A program made the translations under genes and the position numbers. Shown here in pieces: positions 27,788 through 36,972 of a stretch of 64,000 nt of DNA. Each line of letters begins with the position of its first letter. Within the stretch, counting starts at the first letter, position 1. This stretch comes from Clostridium sp. D43t1_170807_H7. GTDB taxonomy: Bacteria > Bacillota > Clostridia > Clostridiales > Clostridiaceae. The notes below the pieces were generated by a model that was not told where the DNA came from, searched no databases, and saw only the letters and a program-made list of their open reading frames with translations. Location: the NCBI RefSeq assembly GCF_015555905.1, contig NZ_JADNLK010000006.1, forward strand, positions 86,868 to 150,867, read 5' to 3'.

Positions 27788-27834
27788 AAAATTAGGCTAT
27801 GTTAGTTTGATTTGTGAGAATATGAGTACAAAAA

Positions 27835-27876
27835 TAACCATACCAAGTGTTTTTAATAACTGGGTATGGTTTTTTG
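27835..27876 (+). terminator. Terminator after the small paralogues
   Basis: Stem AACCATACC/GGTATGGTT followed by TTTT. The minus-strand gene ends nearby, so it may serve both strands. Confidence 0.7.
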
Positions 27877-27899
27877 TAGTATTTTTTTAATAAGTATTT

Positions 27900-28445
27900 T
27901 TATTTATTAGGATTATCAAATGAAGGTGGAGTTGGATTTGGAGCTTCGTGAGAAGGACCAGGAGTTGATAAATCAAAGTATAACTTAGAATCTTCAGTTA
28001 CCCCAAAATCTTTATTTGATCCAGTATTTTGAACTTTATTTAAAGCCTCTCTAAATAATGCATTATGAGCCTCTTCTCTATTAAGTAAAAAGTCTATTGT
28101 TGCTCTAACTTCCTTATCTTCAATTTGTCTATAAAGATATTCATAAACAACTTTAGCTCTTTGCTCAGAAGCTATATTAGATAATAAATCTGCAACTAAG
28201 TCACCAGTAACTGTTACATAATCAGCATTCCAAGGATGACCTGAAGAATTAATAAGTACTGGAGATAATCCGCACTGAACATGAGTTTGAATTTCACCAT
28301 TATCAACTTCAGTATTATCAACATCATGGCCATTTAATAAATTTATAGTTTGAGCTACCATTTCCATATGGCTTAATTCTTCTGCTGCAATATCTAAAAA
28401 TAAGTCTTTATATTCTAAGAGATATTTATATTTTATTGTTGTCAT
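27900..28445 (-). CDS. Manganese catalase, N-terminally truncated
   Basis: The protein shows the metal-ligand helices of Mn catalases: AAEELSHMEMVAQ (Glu and His ligands), SEQRAKVVYEYLYR (Glu) and NREEAHNALFREAL (His). GNs of this family have an earlier helix with another Glu ligand (Glu35 in the Lactobacillus enzyme), and that first ~40 residues are absent. An in-frame stop occurs ten codons upstream of the ATG, so the missing part is not hidden upstream. The proline-rich tail (HEAPNPTPPSF) is usual for the family. It is probably inactive unless the missing ligand is dispensable. Confidence 0.75.
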   Translation of the reverse strand: MTTIKYKYLLEYKDLFLDIAAEELSHMEMVAQTINLLNGHDVDNTEVDNGEIQTHVQCGLSPVLINSSGHPWNADYVTVTGDLVADLLSNIASEQRAKVVYEYLYRQIEDKEVRATIDFLLNREEAHNALFREALNKVQNTGSNKDFGVTEDSKLYFDLSTPGPSHEAPNPTPPSFDNPNK

Positions 28446-28558
28446 ATTATAAAATGTAAATTCAATAAGAGATTTTTAAAGTAAGTAATGGTACAATATT
28501 TTAGTAATTAATAAATTACAATTTAGTTTTTATAAATAATTATAAAAAGGAGTAATAT

Positions 28559-29391
28559 ATGGAGAGTAAAAGGAAAAATACTTTAGGAACAGAAGCGGTA
28601 AACATATTATTAAGAAAGTTTGCTATTCCAAGTATAATAGCTATGCTTGTTAGTGCATTATATAATATTGTTGACCAATTTTTTATCGGAAGAAGTGTTG
28701 GAGAGCTTGGAAATGCAGCAACTAATATAACATTTCCTCTTACAACATCATGTATAGCAATAGCATTATTATTAGGAATTGGAGCATCTGCAGCTTTCAA
28801 TCTTACATTAGGAAAAGGTGATAAGGAAAAAGCTTTAAATTACATAGGTAATTCTGCAGTACAAAGGTAAATCAAATTTATATGTCAATAGTAATTGGTT
28901 TATCTCAAGGATTACAACCTATAGTAAGCTTTAATTATGGAGCTAGGAAGTATGAGAGAGTAAAGAAAGCATATAGAACAGCTATTACTTATGGAGTAAT
29001 TGTATCTGCAATAGCACTTATTGCATTTCAAGTATTCCCAAGACAAATAGTATCAATCTTTGGTTCTGGTTCAGAAGCTTATTATGATTTTGCAGTTAAA
29101 TACTTTAGAATATTTTTATTATTTACATTCTTAAATTGTTTCCAACCTATATCATCTAATTTCTTTACTGCTATAGGGAAACCTAAGAAAGGTATATTCC
29201 TTTCATTAACGAGACAGATATTATTCTTATTACCTTTAATAGTTATATTACCTATATTTATGGGCATTGATGGAATAATGTATTCAGGGCCTATTGCTGA
29301 TTTTATAGCAGGTGTTGTATCTATGGTAATGATATATATTGAATTTAAAAATATAGGTAGTAATATGGGATTTGAAAGGAAAATAGTATAA
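28559..29391 (+). pseudogene. MATE-family efflux pump with internal deletion
   Basis: The first part (28559-28870, 103 aa) is a normal MATE N-terminus: LGTEAVNILLRKFAIPSIIA, VDQFFIGRSVGELGNAA. From about 28862 the sequence passes into another frame encoding the C-terminal half (KVNQIYMSIVIGLSQGLQPI, SFNYGARKYERVKKAY, FLNCFQPISSNFFTAIGKPK). MATE pumps are about 450 residues; only about 275 are present, so roughly 150-180 central residues and the frame are lost. A strong ribosome site (AAAAAGGAGTAATAT) remains at the 5' end. Confidence 0.85.
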
Positions 29392-29410
29392 TTAAGAATC
29401 TTCATAGAAA

Positions 29411-29460
29411 AATTTAAAAGTAGTATCTATGACCTAAGTGGTAGATACTACTTTAAATTA
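29411..29460. terminator. Bidirectional terminator hairpin
   Basis: Long stem AATTTAAAAGTAGTATCTA/TAGATACTACTTTAAATT between the plus-strand MATE remnant and the convergent minus-strand membrane gene. Confidence 0.65.
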
Positions 29461-29481
29461 GAGAGTTGGAACGCTTTTTAT

Positions 29482-30216
29482 TTAATTTTGAGCGTCTTTT
29501 AGTGCATAATTTACTGTAGTTTTAGATTTATTTAAAGATTTTTTATTTATTGCTTTAGCAATACGCATTGCAGCGTATGTTAAAAACACTAAACTATATA
29601 TTAAAACGTTTAATATATACTGTGAGTTACCAGCTTTGGCTAATGGAGTCATTATAAGCATTACATGTACATAAATTAATCCATAAAAAATATAAGCAAG
29701 TCTTTGAAGTTTCTTCCAAGATTTGTACTTCATTTTCTTTCTTATACTTGGGAAAGATGTAATCATAAGTGGAAGCATAATAACTATTAAAATTACACTT
29801 ATAATTGCTGCTAAAAGCATATTTATTGACATTGATTTTGGGTTTGTAAATAATGTTACAAAATGATATCTACCAAAAACAATATTATGGGCAAGTGTAA
29901 GAATACTTGCTATAATAGATAACTCTGCCCTAATTGGCATTAAAATTTTCATTAATTTACTACCATTTTTTAATGCGCCTGTATACATAACTATTACAAA
30001 AATTGAAGTAGCAAAGGCGCTTTTTGTAAATAGAGGAAGTATATAAGTATTAGCAAAATGTGATAAATTTGAAAGAACCCCGCTATATGAAGCTATAACT
30101 AAAGCTATTGATATAAGTGCAGATATTACATAACAAAGTTTTGAGTGCTTTTTTATAAAATTACGGCCTATAAAAATAATAAATATTGTTATTATAATAG
30201 AAATTAAAAAGTTCAT
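29482..30216 (-). CDS. Ferric reductase-like transmembrane protein
   Basis: 244 residues with about six or seven membrane helices. Histidines in LTLAHNIVFGRYH and in the following SWKKLQRLAYIFYGLIYVHV segment match the haem-coordinating pattern of ferric-reductase-like/MsrQ transmembrane domains. It lacks a soluble flavin domain, so it would need a redox partner. A proper ribosome site (TAGGAGGTAATT) precedes the start. Nothing adjacent reveals the partner. Confidence 0.7.
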   Translation of the reverse strand: MNFLISIIITIFIIFIGRNFIKKHSKLCYVISALISIALVIASYSGVLSNLSHFANTYILPLFTKSAFATSIFVIVMYTGALKNGSKLMKILMPIRAELSIIASILTLAHNIVFGRYHFVTLFTNPKSMSINMLLAAIISVILIVIMLPLMITSFPSIRKKMKYKSWKKLQRLAYIFYGLIYVHVMLIMTPLAKAGNSQYILNVLIYSLVFLTYAAMRIAKAINKKSLNKSKTTVNYALKDAQN

Positions 30217-30349
30217 AATTACCTCCTAAATTTTTTAAATATCAACTTATAACATAAAAAAGTATATATAAAAGAAAAAATGAAATCAATAATTATTCTC
30301 AATTAAACAAATATAGTTAAAAAAATATAAATATCGTTAAAGTGGCATT

Positions 30350-30401
30350 AAATGTAAGCTCCCCGGAGGTGGTTACATTTTTTAGAAATTTATAGTATAA
30401 T
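30350..30401 (+). promoter_or_regulatory. pepA promoter with overlapping dyad
   Basis: TATAAT at 30396-30401 and TTACAT at 30373-30378 are 17 bases apart, a sigma-A-like promoter. The -35 lies in the right arm of an inverted repeat, AAATGTAA (30350-30357)/TTACATTT (30373-30380), with CTCC...GGAGG inside. The dyad could be a repressor site, or a hairpin acting on transcripts from upstream. Confidence 0.5.
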
Positions 30402-30435
30402 AAAGGAAAATTATTAAGTAAAGGAGAAGCAAAGG

Positions 30436-31884
30436 ATGATAGAAGTAAAAGATTTAACTGTAGGAAGTTTTGAAGGTGCTATTAATCTTATATATGAAGA
30501 TAAATCTTCAAATAATAAAATAGTTGAAGGTTTGAAAGCTAAAAAAGTATTTGAAGGAAAAAGCGGACAAATATTTTATAGAACTACTGAAGAACTAAAT
30601 TATGAAATTTTTGTAGGGCTTGGAAAATTTGATGAGTTAGAAAGAACAGATTTAATAAATGCAGTTGCTAAGGGAATAAAGCAAGCTGAAAAATTAAAAA
30701 TAAATAACTTAAGTATTAATTTTATAAAAGTTAATGGATTATGCACAGGTGGAGTTACTAAATCTATAGTACAAGGTGTAAAATTAGCATGCTATAAGTT
30801 TGACAAGTATAAAGCCAATAAGGAATCTTACAACCCTGATGTAACTATAATAGGTGGACCAAAAGAAAAGTTTGCAAAGATGAGAGAGAAAATAAAAGAG
30901 GCAAGTAATGTTGCAGATGGTATTATTTTAGCTCGTGATCTTGTAAATGAGCCTGCTAACATATTATATCCAGAAACTTTAGCAGAAAGGGCAGTAGAAG
31001 CAGGAAAAGAAAGTGGATTCGAAGTAGAAGTTTTTGATGAAAAGCAAATAGAAGAGTTAGGAATGAAAGCATTCTTAGAAGTTGGAAAAGGATCAGTGCA
31101 TAAGCCAAGATTAATTGTTATGAGATATATGGGTAGTGCTAATAGTGATGAAAGAGTGGGACTTGTAGGTAAGGGTCTTACTTTTGATACTGGTGGATAT
31201 TCTCTTAAGCCATCAACTTCTATGGATACTATGAAAAGTGATATGGGTGGAGCTGCAGCTGTTATCGGAACAATGAAAGCTCTTGCTAAAAATAAGGTAG
31301 AAAAAAATGTAGTTGCAGTAGTAGCAGCTTGTGAAAATGCTATTTCAGGTGGAAGCTATAAGCCAGGAGATATTATTGGTTCTATGGCAGGTAAAACTAT
31401 TGAAGTTTTAAATACAGATGCAGAGGGTAGATTAACTTTAGTTGATGCTATAACTTATATTATTGAAAAGGAAAAAGTAGATAAGGTAGTAGATGTAGCA
31501 ACTCTTACAGGAGCAGTATTAGTAGCCCTTGGATCTGAAATAACAGGAGTATTAAGTAATGATGATGCTTTTTATGAAGAGTTATTAGTTGCAGCAAATA
31601 GAACAGGAGAAAAATTCTGGAGATTACCTAATGATAAGTGCTTTAAAAAGTTATATAAGGGTGATTTTGCAGATCTTAAAAATACTGGTGGACGTTATGG
31701 TGGAACAATTACTGCAGGTATGTTTATTGAGGAGTTTGTACAAGATAAGCCTTGGTTACATTTAGATATTGCAGGAACTTCTTGGACTGATGGTGGAAAT
31801 GATACTACACCAAAGGGAGGAACAGGAGCGCCAGTTGCAACTTTATATGAATTAGTTGTTAAGCATAAGTGTAAACATAAATAA
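30436..31884 (+). CDS. pepA: Leucyl aminopeptidase (M17)
   Basis: The 482-residue protein has the catalytic signatures of M17 enzymes: GKGLTFDTGGYSLK (about 247-260) with the metal-binding Asp and Lys, DMGGAA, and NTDAEGRL (about 326-333). These hexameric, two-metal enzymes remove N-terminal residues from peptides in the cytoplasm. The length is normal. It has its own promoter and terminator, so it is monocistronic. Confidence 0.93.
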   Translation: MIEVKDLTVGSFEGAINLIYEDKSSNNKIVEGLKAKKVFEGKSGQIFYRTTEELNYEIFVGLGKFDELERTDLINAVAKGIKQAEKLKINNLSINFIKVNGLCTGGVTKSIVQGVKLACYKFDKYKANKESYNPDVTIIGGPKEKFAKMREKIKEASNVADGIILARDLVNEPANILYPETLAERAVEAGKESGFEVEVFDEKQIEELGMKAFLEVGKGSVHKPRLIVMRYMGSANSDERVGLVGKGLTFDTGGYSLKPSTSMDTMKSDMGGAAAVIGTMKALAKNKVEKNVVAVVAACENAISGGSYKPGDIIGSMAGKTIEVLNTDAEGRLTLVDAITYIIEKEKVDKVVDVATLTGAVLVALGSEITGVLSNDDAFYEELLVAANRTGEKFWRLPNDKCFKKLYKGDFADLKNTGGRYGGTITAGMFIEEFVQDKPWLHLDIAGTSWTDGGNDTTPKGGTGAPVATLYELVVKHKCKHK

Positions 31885-31893
31885 AAATAAATT

Positions 31894-31930
31894 AAAAAAG
31901 AAGTCAAATTAATTTTGGCTTCTTTTTTAA
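31894..31930 (+). terminator. pepA terminator
   Basis: Stem AAAAAAGAAG/CTTCTTTTTT around AATTAATTTTG; the right arm doubles as the U-tract. Confidence 0.8.
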
Positions 31931-32146
31931 TAAATGAAAAGATATCTTTTCATTACTAAAATAAGAGTACATTAATTTCCGGTTAAAAGAAGTACATTTG
32001 TATTAATTTACAATTAAGTTTATTAATAATTATGAACATATAAGTACATATTTTAACATCCACAAAGCCTTAAATATATAATTACTTAAAAATATAATAA
32101 ATATATAAAGTTTTTATTATATTTTTTAAAGAAGAGAGGAATTTTT

Positions 32147-32740
32147 ATGGAAAGTTTCACGTTAAGAGAAGCAACAAAAGGAGACTCGACAATTATTGCA
32201 GAACTGGTATATAAAACAGAAGATGATCCTGAGCACGTCTGGGGTTATGGCAGTAAGGATGAAATAATTCATAGAATAAAATGGCTAATAGAAAGTGAAG
32301 ATTCTAGGTATTCATATAAGAATGTTGAAGTTGCAGAACTAGAGGGTAAGATTTGTGGAGCTATAATATTAATAAAAGGAAAAGATTTATCAAAGCTAGA
32401 TTTAATAACAATTATAAAGTTAATTAAGTATATTAAAGGAATAAAAAATAAAATTAGATTTTTAAAAGATGTTATTTTAGAATTAGGGCTTAATGAGTGT
32501 GAGAAAAATGAGTTTTATATTGCTAATTTGGCTACTTTAGAAGAGTATAGAGGTAAGGGAATTGGAAAAGCTCTTATAAAATTAGCTGAAGAAAGTGCTA
32601 AAAAAGCAGGATATAAAAGTTGCTCTTTGTTAGCAAAAGATGCTGGTGTTAAAAGTTTTTATGAAAAGTTAAACTTTGTATTTGAAGAAGAAGAACCGTA
32701 TTATTCTCATACTTTATATAGAATGATTAAAGTTATTTAA
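32147..32740 (+). CDS. GNAT family N-acetyltransferase
   Basis: 197 residues; acetyl-CoA-binding motif A is IANLATLEEYRGKGIGKALI (about 125-146), followed by AEESAKKAGYKSCSLLAKD and the typical VKSFYEKLNFVFEEEE end. The substrate is unknown. GAAGAGAGGAAT gives the ribosome site. Single gene with a terminator downstream. Confidence 0.85.
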   Translation: MESFTLREATKGDSTIIAELVYKTEDDPEHVWGYGSKDEIIHRIKWLIESEDSRYSYKNVEVAELEGKICGAIILIKGKDLSKLDLITIIKLIKYIKGIKNKIRFLKDVILELGLNECEKNEFYIANLATLEEYRGKGIGKALIKLAEESAKKAGYKSCSLLAKDAGVKSFYEKLNFVFEEEEPYYSHTLYRMIKVI

Positions 32741-32761
32741 TTTAATAGATAGTACTTTTTG

Positions 32762-32805
32762 AAATAGTGATTATATAGTGAAATAAATAATCGCTATTTT
32801 TATAT
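32762..32805 (+). terminator. Terminator after the GNAT gene
   Basis: Stem AAATAGTGATTAT/ATAATCGCTATTT followed by TTTAT. Confidence 0.7.
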
Positions 32806-32884
32806 TACAAATATAAATAAAAATGTAATATAATTGTAATTATTTATATATAAAGACAGAATTTTAGTATCAGAGGATGTAGAA

Positions 32885-34723
32885 ATGAGAGTGTGTAAAG
32901 AAATTTTGGATAAAATGCCTATAGCTATGTTATATGTAAAATGTAGTTTTGGGAAAAATGAAGATTTAAATATGGAAATTGAATATGTTAATGATAAAAT
33001 GCTTCTATTATTGGGTATGGATTACAAAGAAGTGATATATAAAGATTTTTTTGATGTTTTATCAGAGTATAAGGAAGATAAAGATTTTATTAAAATATTA
33101 AAGAATCCTAGTGGTAAGAATTCAAATTATACTAAGTACATTAAACAATTAAAGGATTTTATTAATATAATTATACAAAAAGAAGATGATAATCATTTTT
33201 CATTATACTTTGAAAATTGTATTGATAAACGTTTCTTAGAAGATATTCAGAGAAAAGATCAAATTTTCTTTATTAAGGATATAAAAAATAGATATGTTTA
33301 TGCCAGTGAAAATTTTAAAGTGCTGTCTGGATGTGATAATGAAGATATTTATGGATTAGACGATATTAAAATATTTGGACAAGATAAAGGGAGAAAATAT
33401 GCAAAATGTTGTGAAACATTTATAGAATCAAAAAAATTTTATCGCAGAGAAATTTGTAAATTAAAAGATAAGCTTTATTCACTTCATAGATATGCATTAT
33501 ATAATAATAATGAAGTAATTGGAGTTATAGGAATTCTTGAAGATATAATTGGGAAAATGGAAAAAATAAATGATGGCAATACGTTATCTTATATAACTAA
33601 TAATATATCTGAGTATATAATTCTCAAGGATAGTCATGGAGTTTATTTAGATTGCAACAATAGTTTTTTAAAAGATTTAAGTCTTAATAGAGAAGAAGTT
33701 ATAGGTAAAAAAATTAGGGATATTCCTAAATTAAATAATGTGGTTAAAAATACTACTAGCACAGATTTAGAGGTTGTTAATACAGGGCGTAAAAAAATAT
33801 ACAATGAGAAAGTTTTAATTAATGGAAAACATGTAGAGTTTGAAATAATTAAAGAACCGTTTATGGATAGTTATGGTAATTTAGTTGGCATTATTGATAC
33901 AGTAAGAGATATTTCTCATAGGAGTGAAATTGAAAGATTAAGGCTAGAGTTTTTTGCAAATTTATCACATGAGTTAAGAACTCCTTTAAATCTAATTTTT
34001 GGTTCATTACAAACTATAGACTTACTAGAGAAAGATTTATTAAATAATAATAGTAGATTAAAAAAGTATATTGAAATAATAAGTCAAAATTCCAAACGTC
34101 TATTAAAATTAGTTAATAATCTAATAGACTCAACTAAATTTGATTGTGGATATTATGAATATGAGCCTAAAAATTATGATATAGTACATTTTATAGAAAA
34201 TATAGCTATGTCTGTTGCTGAATTTGCTAAACAAAATGATATCACTTTAACTTTCGATACAAATGTTGAAGAAAAAGTTATGGCCTTTGACTTGGAGAAG
34301 TTAGAGAGAACAATGCTTAACTTACTTTCTAATAGTATTAAGTATAATAATTCACCAGGAAAGATAGATGTTATATTAAAAGATTGTAATGAAACGTTTA
34401 ATATAACTGTAAAGGATAGTGGAATTGGAATTCCAAATGATAAGTTGAAAGTTATTTTTGAAAGATTTAAGCAGGTAGAAAATAGGCTTAGAAAAAGAAG
34501 TGAGGGAAGTGGCATAGGTTTATCTCTTGTAAAAGATCTAATTAAAATACAAGGTGGTATAATAGAAGTTAAAAGTGAAGTTGGTGTTGGAAGTGAATTT
34601 ACAATAAAGTTACCAGTTAAAGTTGTAAGTGATAATGGAGAGAGTAAAGAATCAAATTATAGAGATTTATCTGATAGTATGGTAACAAGAATGAATATAG
34701 AGTTTTCAGATATTTATATTTAA
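32885..34723 (+). CDS. PAS-domain sensor histidine kinase (cytoplasmic)
   Basis: 612 residues without membrane segments. There are three PAS-like units (about 8-60, 118-215, 237-350; for example QIFFIKDIKNRYVYASENFK and EYIILKDSHGVYLDCNNSF). The HisKA box FFANLSHELRTPLN has the phosphorylated His at about 362, followed by HATPase boxes NLLSNSIKYNN, DSGIGIP and GSGIGLSLVKDLI. No response regulator is adjacent, so this is an orphan kinase. Orphan PAS kinases in Clostridia can phosphorylate Spo0A; that link is speculation. Confidence 0.88.
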   Translation: MRVCKEILDKMPIAMLYVKCSFGKNEDLNMEIEYVNDKMLLLLGMDYKEVIYKDFFDVLSEYKEDKDFIKILKNPSGKNSNYTKYIKQLKDFINIIIQKEDDNHFSLYFENCIDKRFLEDIQRKDQIFFIKDIKNRYVYASENFKVLSGCDNEDIYGLDDIKIFGQDKGRKYAKCCETFIESKKFYRREICKLKDKLYSLHRYALYNNNEVIGVIGILEDIIGKMEKINDGNTLSYITNNISEYIILKDSHGVYLDCNNSFLKDLSLNREEVIGKKIRDIPKLNNVVKNTTSTDLEVVNTGRKKIYNEKVLINGKHVEFEIIKEPFMDSYGNLVGIIDTVRDISHRSEIERLRLEFFANLSHELRTPLNLIFGSLQTIDLLEKDLLNNNSRLKKYIEIISQNSKRLLKLVNNLIDSTKFDCGYYEYEPKNYDIVHFIENIAMSVAEFAKQNDITLTFDTNVEEKVMAFDLEKLERTMLNLLSNSIKYNNSPGKIDVILKDCNETFNITVKDSGIGIPNDKLKVIFERFKQVENRLRKRSEGSGIGLSLVKDLIKIQGGIIEVKSEVGVGSEFTIKLPVKVVSDNGESKESNYRDLSDSMVTRMNIEFSDIYI

Positions 34724-34775
34724 ATATAAAATTTATTATTGAACAGTATAGAAGAATGGAATATGGTAGTTAGAT

Positions 34776-35423
34776 ATGAGTAAGCAATATTCAGAGTCAT
34801 TAAGAATTGGAATTTTATTAGCATTAGCAGGTGGTTTTTTAGATGCATATACTTATTTATGCAGGGGAAAGGTATTTGCCAATGCTCAAACAGGAAATAT
34901 GGTTATGCTAGGCATTAGTTTTTTAGAAGGTAATACTACTAATGTAATAAAATATATAATACCTATTATTGCTTTTGCAATTGGTGTTTTATTAGCTGAA
35001 ATTATAAGGCATAGCTTATTAGAACATGAAAAAATTCATTGGAGACAAGCAGTATTAGCAATAGAGATAGTTTTGCTTATATTTGTAGCATTTATACCAT
35101 ATGATTATATTGCAAATACTTTAATTTCGTTAATTTGTGCAATGCAGGTAGAAAGTTTTAGAAAATTTCATGGGAATGCTTATGCCACTACAATGTGTAC
35201 AGGTAATTTAAGAAGTGGAACAGAAAAATTAGTTATTTTTATAAAAAATAAAGATAGAAAGCATTTGAAAATAGCCCTTCAATATTATTTTATAATATTT
35301 ATTTTTTGCTTTGGAGCTTTTATAGGCGGGATTTTTTCAAGAAATATAGGAAGAAAGGCTATATTAATTTCATGTATTCCACTAGTATTATCATTAGTTA
35401 TAATGAGCTATAAAAGGGAATAA
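34776..35423 (+). CDS. DUF1275 (YoaK-like) membrane protein
   Basis: 215 residues with about six hydrophobic segments. The start (GILLALAGGFLDAYTYLCRG) and NAQTGNMVMLGIS match the DUF1275/YoaK family, as does TTMCTGNLRSGTEKL. Function in the family is unknown; transport has been proposed. Confidence 0.85.
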   Translation: MSKQYSESLRIGILLALAGGFLDAYTYLCRGKVFANAQTGNMVMLGISFLEGNTTNVIKYIIPIIAFAIGVLLAEIIRHSLLEHEKIHWRQAVLAIEIVLLIFVAFIPYDYIANTLISLICAMQVESFRKFHGNAYATTMCTGNLRSGTEKLVIFIKNKDRKHLKIALQYYFIIFIFCFGAFIGGIFSRNIGRKAILISCIPLVLSLVIMSYKRE

Positions 35424-35508
35424 ATTATTTAAATTGTAATTAATTATTAACTTGAAAGTAGTAACAATTTGTAACCTTTAAGAATATTAATATATAAATA
35501 AATATTAT

Positions 35509-35553
35509 AAAGTAGTACTTAAGCTAAGTGTAGCTAGAGTACTACTTTTGTAC
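35509..35553 (+). terminator. Terminator after the DUF1275 gene
   Basis: Stem AAAGTAGTACT/AGTACTACTTT around an 18-base loop, then TTGTACTTTT. Confidence 0.7.
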
Positions 35554-35649
35554 TTTTAAAACACAAAACTTACATAAAGTGCGACTAAATTTTATTTTAT
35601 TTGGAAATACTGATAAAAGCAGAAAGGGTAGAGAATGGAGGTCGTGGTA

Positions 35650-36873
35650 ATGAAACAAAAGTGTGAGAAGTGTGAGAAATGTGGTAAAGATGCTATCTTT
35701 TTTGATGCTAATTTACAATTATGGTTGTGTGAGGATTGCGTTAAGAGGGAGTACAAAACCTTTGATTTAGAGGAGTTTATAGAGAAAAATGATAAAGATA
35801 GATATAGTGAAGAACTTAATAATATATTAATTGCTATGGAGAAATTATGTAACTCTATAAGTGAATCAAATAATAGAAGAATTGAAAGGCAATTTAAGAA
35901 TACACCATATTCTAAGGATTTAAATGAGTTATTATCTGCTATGACAAGGGAAAGATTAGCTAAGATTGCTGAAACTTTAGGTATTAGGAAAGTTTATAAA
36001 TATAAAAAACAGGACTTAAAGGAAGTTTTATTATCATCTTATGAAAAACTTATATTAGAAAAGTTTGAACTTTTAGATGAAAAGGCATTTAAGTCTTTAA
36101 GAAAATATTCTAAAAATGATGGCGAAAGAATTTTAGATAATATATCTAATGATGAAGGAATTTATATAGATTATTTTGTTGAACTTGGAGCAATATTTCC
36201 AGTTGAAAATAAGGATGGTAATAAGGTGTTCTTAATGCCAACAGTAACTCAAGAGCTTGTTAAAATATTAGAAGATTTTCAAGTGAGACGTAAAATTAAA
36301 AATAATACTAAGATAATAAATTTATATAGGGGAATGGTTAGAGCTTATGGTTTATTAGAAGTATATCAAATTGTTCAGTTTGTAAAGCAATATTTAGTTG
36401 AAGAATATGATCATCAGTACTTAGTTAATATTTTAAAGGAAAGTTCTAAATATAGTGATGAATATATTGTTGAAGGTGTCTTTGTATTTAATTCCAATAT
36501 AGATAATTATATTAATCTTTATAATAATATTAATAGAAAAATGAAAAATAGAGATTATAGAAAATTCTCTGAAAGTGAATTATTATCGTTATCTAAGAGT
36601 AATTGGGAAGTTAATAATAGTTATGCAAGGGATTTTAAACGAAGATTTTTAAATTATTTCATTATGTCAGAAGAGGAAATAGATGACTTCTTAAAGTTTT
36701 TATATGCTATAGCTCAGGAGAAAAGTTTAGATGAAATCCTAAGTGAGATAAGAGGTATGATTCAAGAGGAAGAAGCTAAGGAAATAGGTGTAGATATAAT
36801 TAAAAAATATGTTATTAATTTACCTATTTGGACCAATAAAGGAAGATGTATAAAAGAGTTAAAAATTAAATAG
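35650..36873 (+). CDS. Zinc-ribbon protein with Rho-N/SAP-like region, unknown function
   Basis: ATG 35650 has GGAGG 8 bases upstream; ATG 35635 is an alternative. The N-terminus has CEKCGKDAIF and LWLCEDC, a zinc-ribbon. Residues about 90-130 (LNELLSAMTRERLAKIAETL, then KKQDLKEVLL) look like a Rho-N/SAP nucleic-acid-binding helix pair. The remainder is helical, and the end (SLDEILSEIRGMI) is unrecognised. Roughly 407 residues. Confidence 0.6.
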   Translation: MKQKCEKCEKCGKDAIFFDANLQLWLCEDCVKREYKTFDLEEFIEKNDKDRYSEELNNILIAMEKLCNSISESNNRRIERQFKNTPYSKDLNELLSAMTRERLAKIAETLGIRKVYKYKKQDLKEVLLSSYEKLILEKFELLDEKAFKSLRKYSKNDGERILDNISNDEGIYIDYFVELGAIFPVENKDGNKVFLMPTVTQELVKILEDFQVRRKIKNNTKIINLYRGMVRAYGLLEVYQIVQFVKQYLVEEYDHQYLVNILKESSKYSDEYIVEGVFVFNSNIDNYINLYNNINRKMKNRDYRKFSESELLSLSKSNWEVNNSYARDFKRRFLNYFIMSEEEIDDFLKFLYAIAQEKSLDEILSEIRGMIQEEEAKEIGVDIIKKYVINLPIWTNKGRCIKELKIK

Positions 36874-36912
36874 TGATATAAGTATTAAAGTGGATTATCA
36901 ATAGTAAAGTGA

Positions 36913-36966
36913 ACTGCCCTATGTCTACTTCACAGGGGACAGTTCAGATGATGATTCACTTTAATT
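36913..36966. terminator. Hairpin between convergent genes
   Basis: Outer stem AAAGTGAA/TTCACTTT (36916 region to 36961) with an inner GAACTG/CAGTTC pairing, then TTAATTTTT. Suitable to end transcription from both sides. Confidence 0.6.
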
Positions 36967-36972
36967 TTTATA

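Noticed and set aside
28559..29391. Two separate small transporters
   Set aside because: The two frames are the N- and C-terminal parts of a single MATE pump, not independent proteins.
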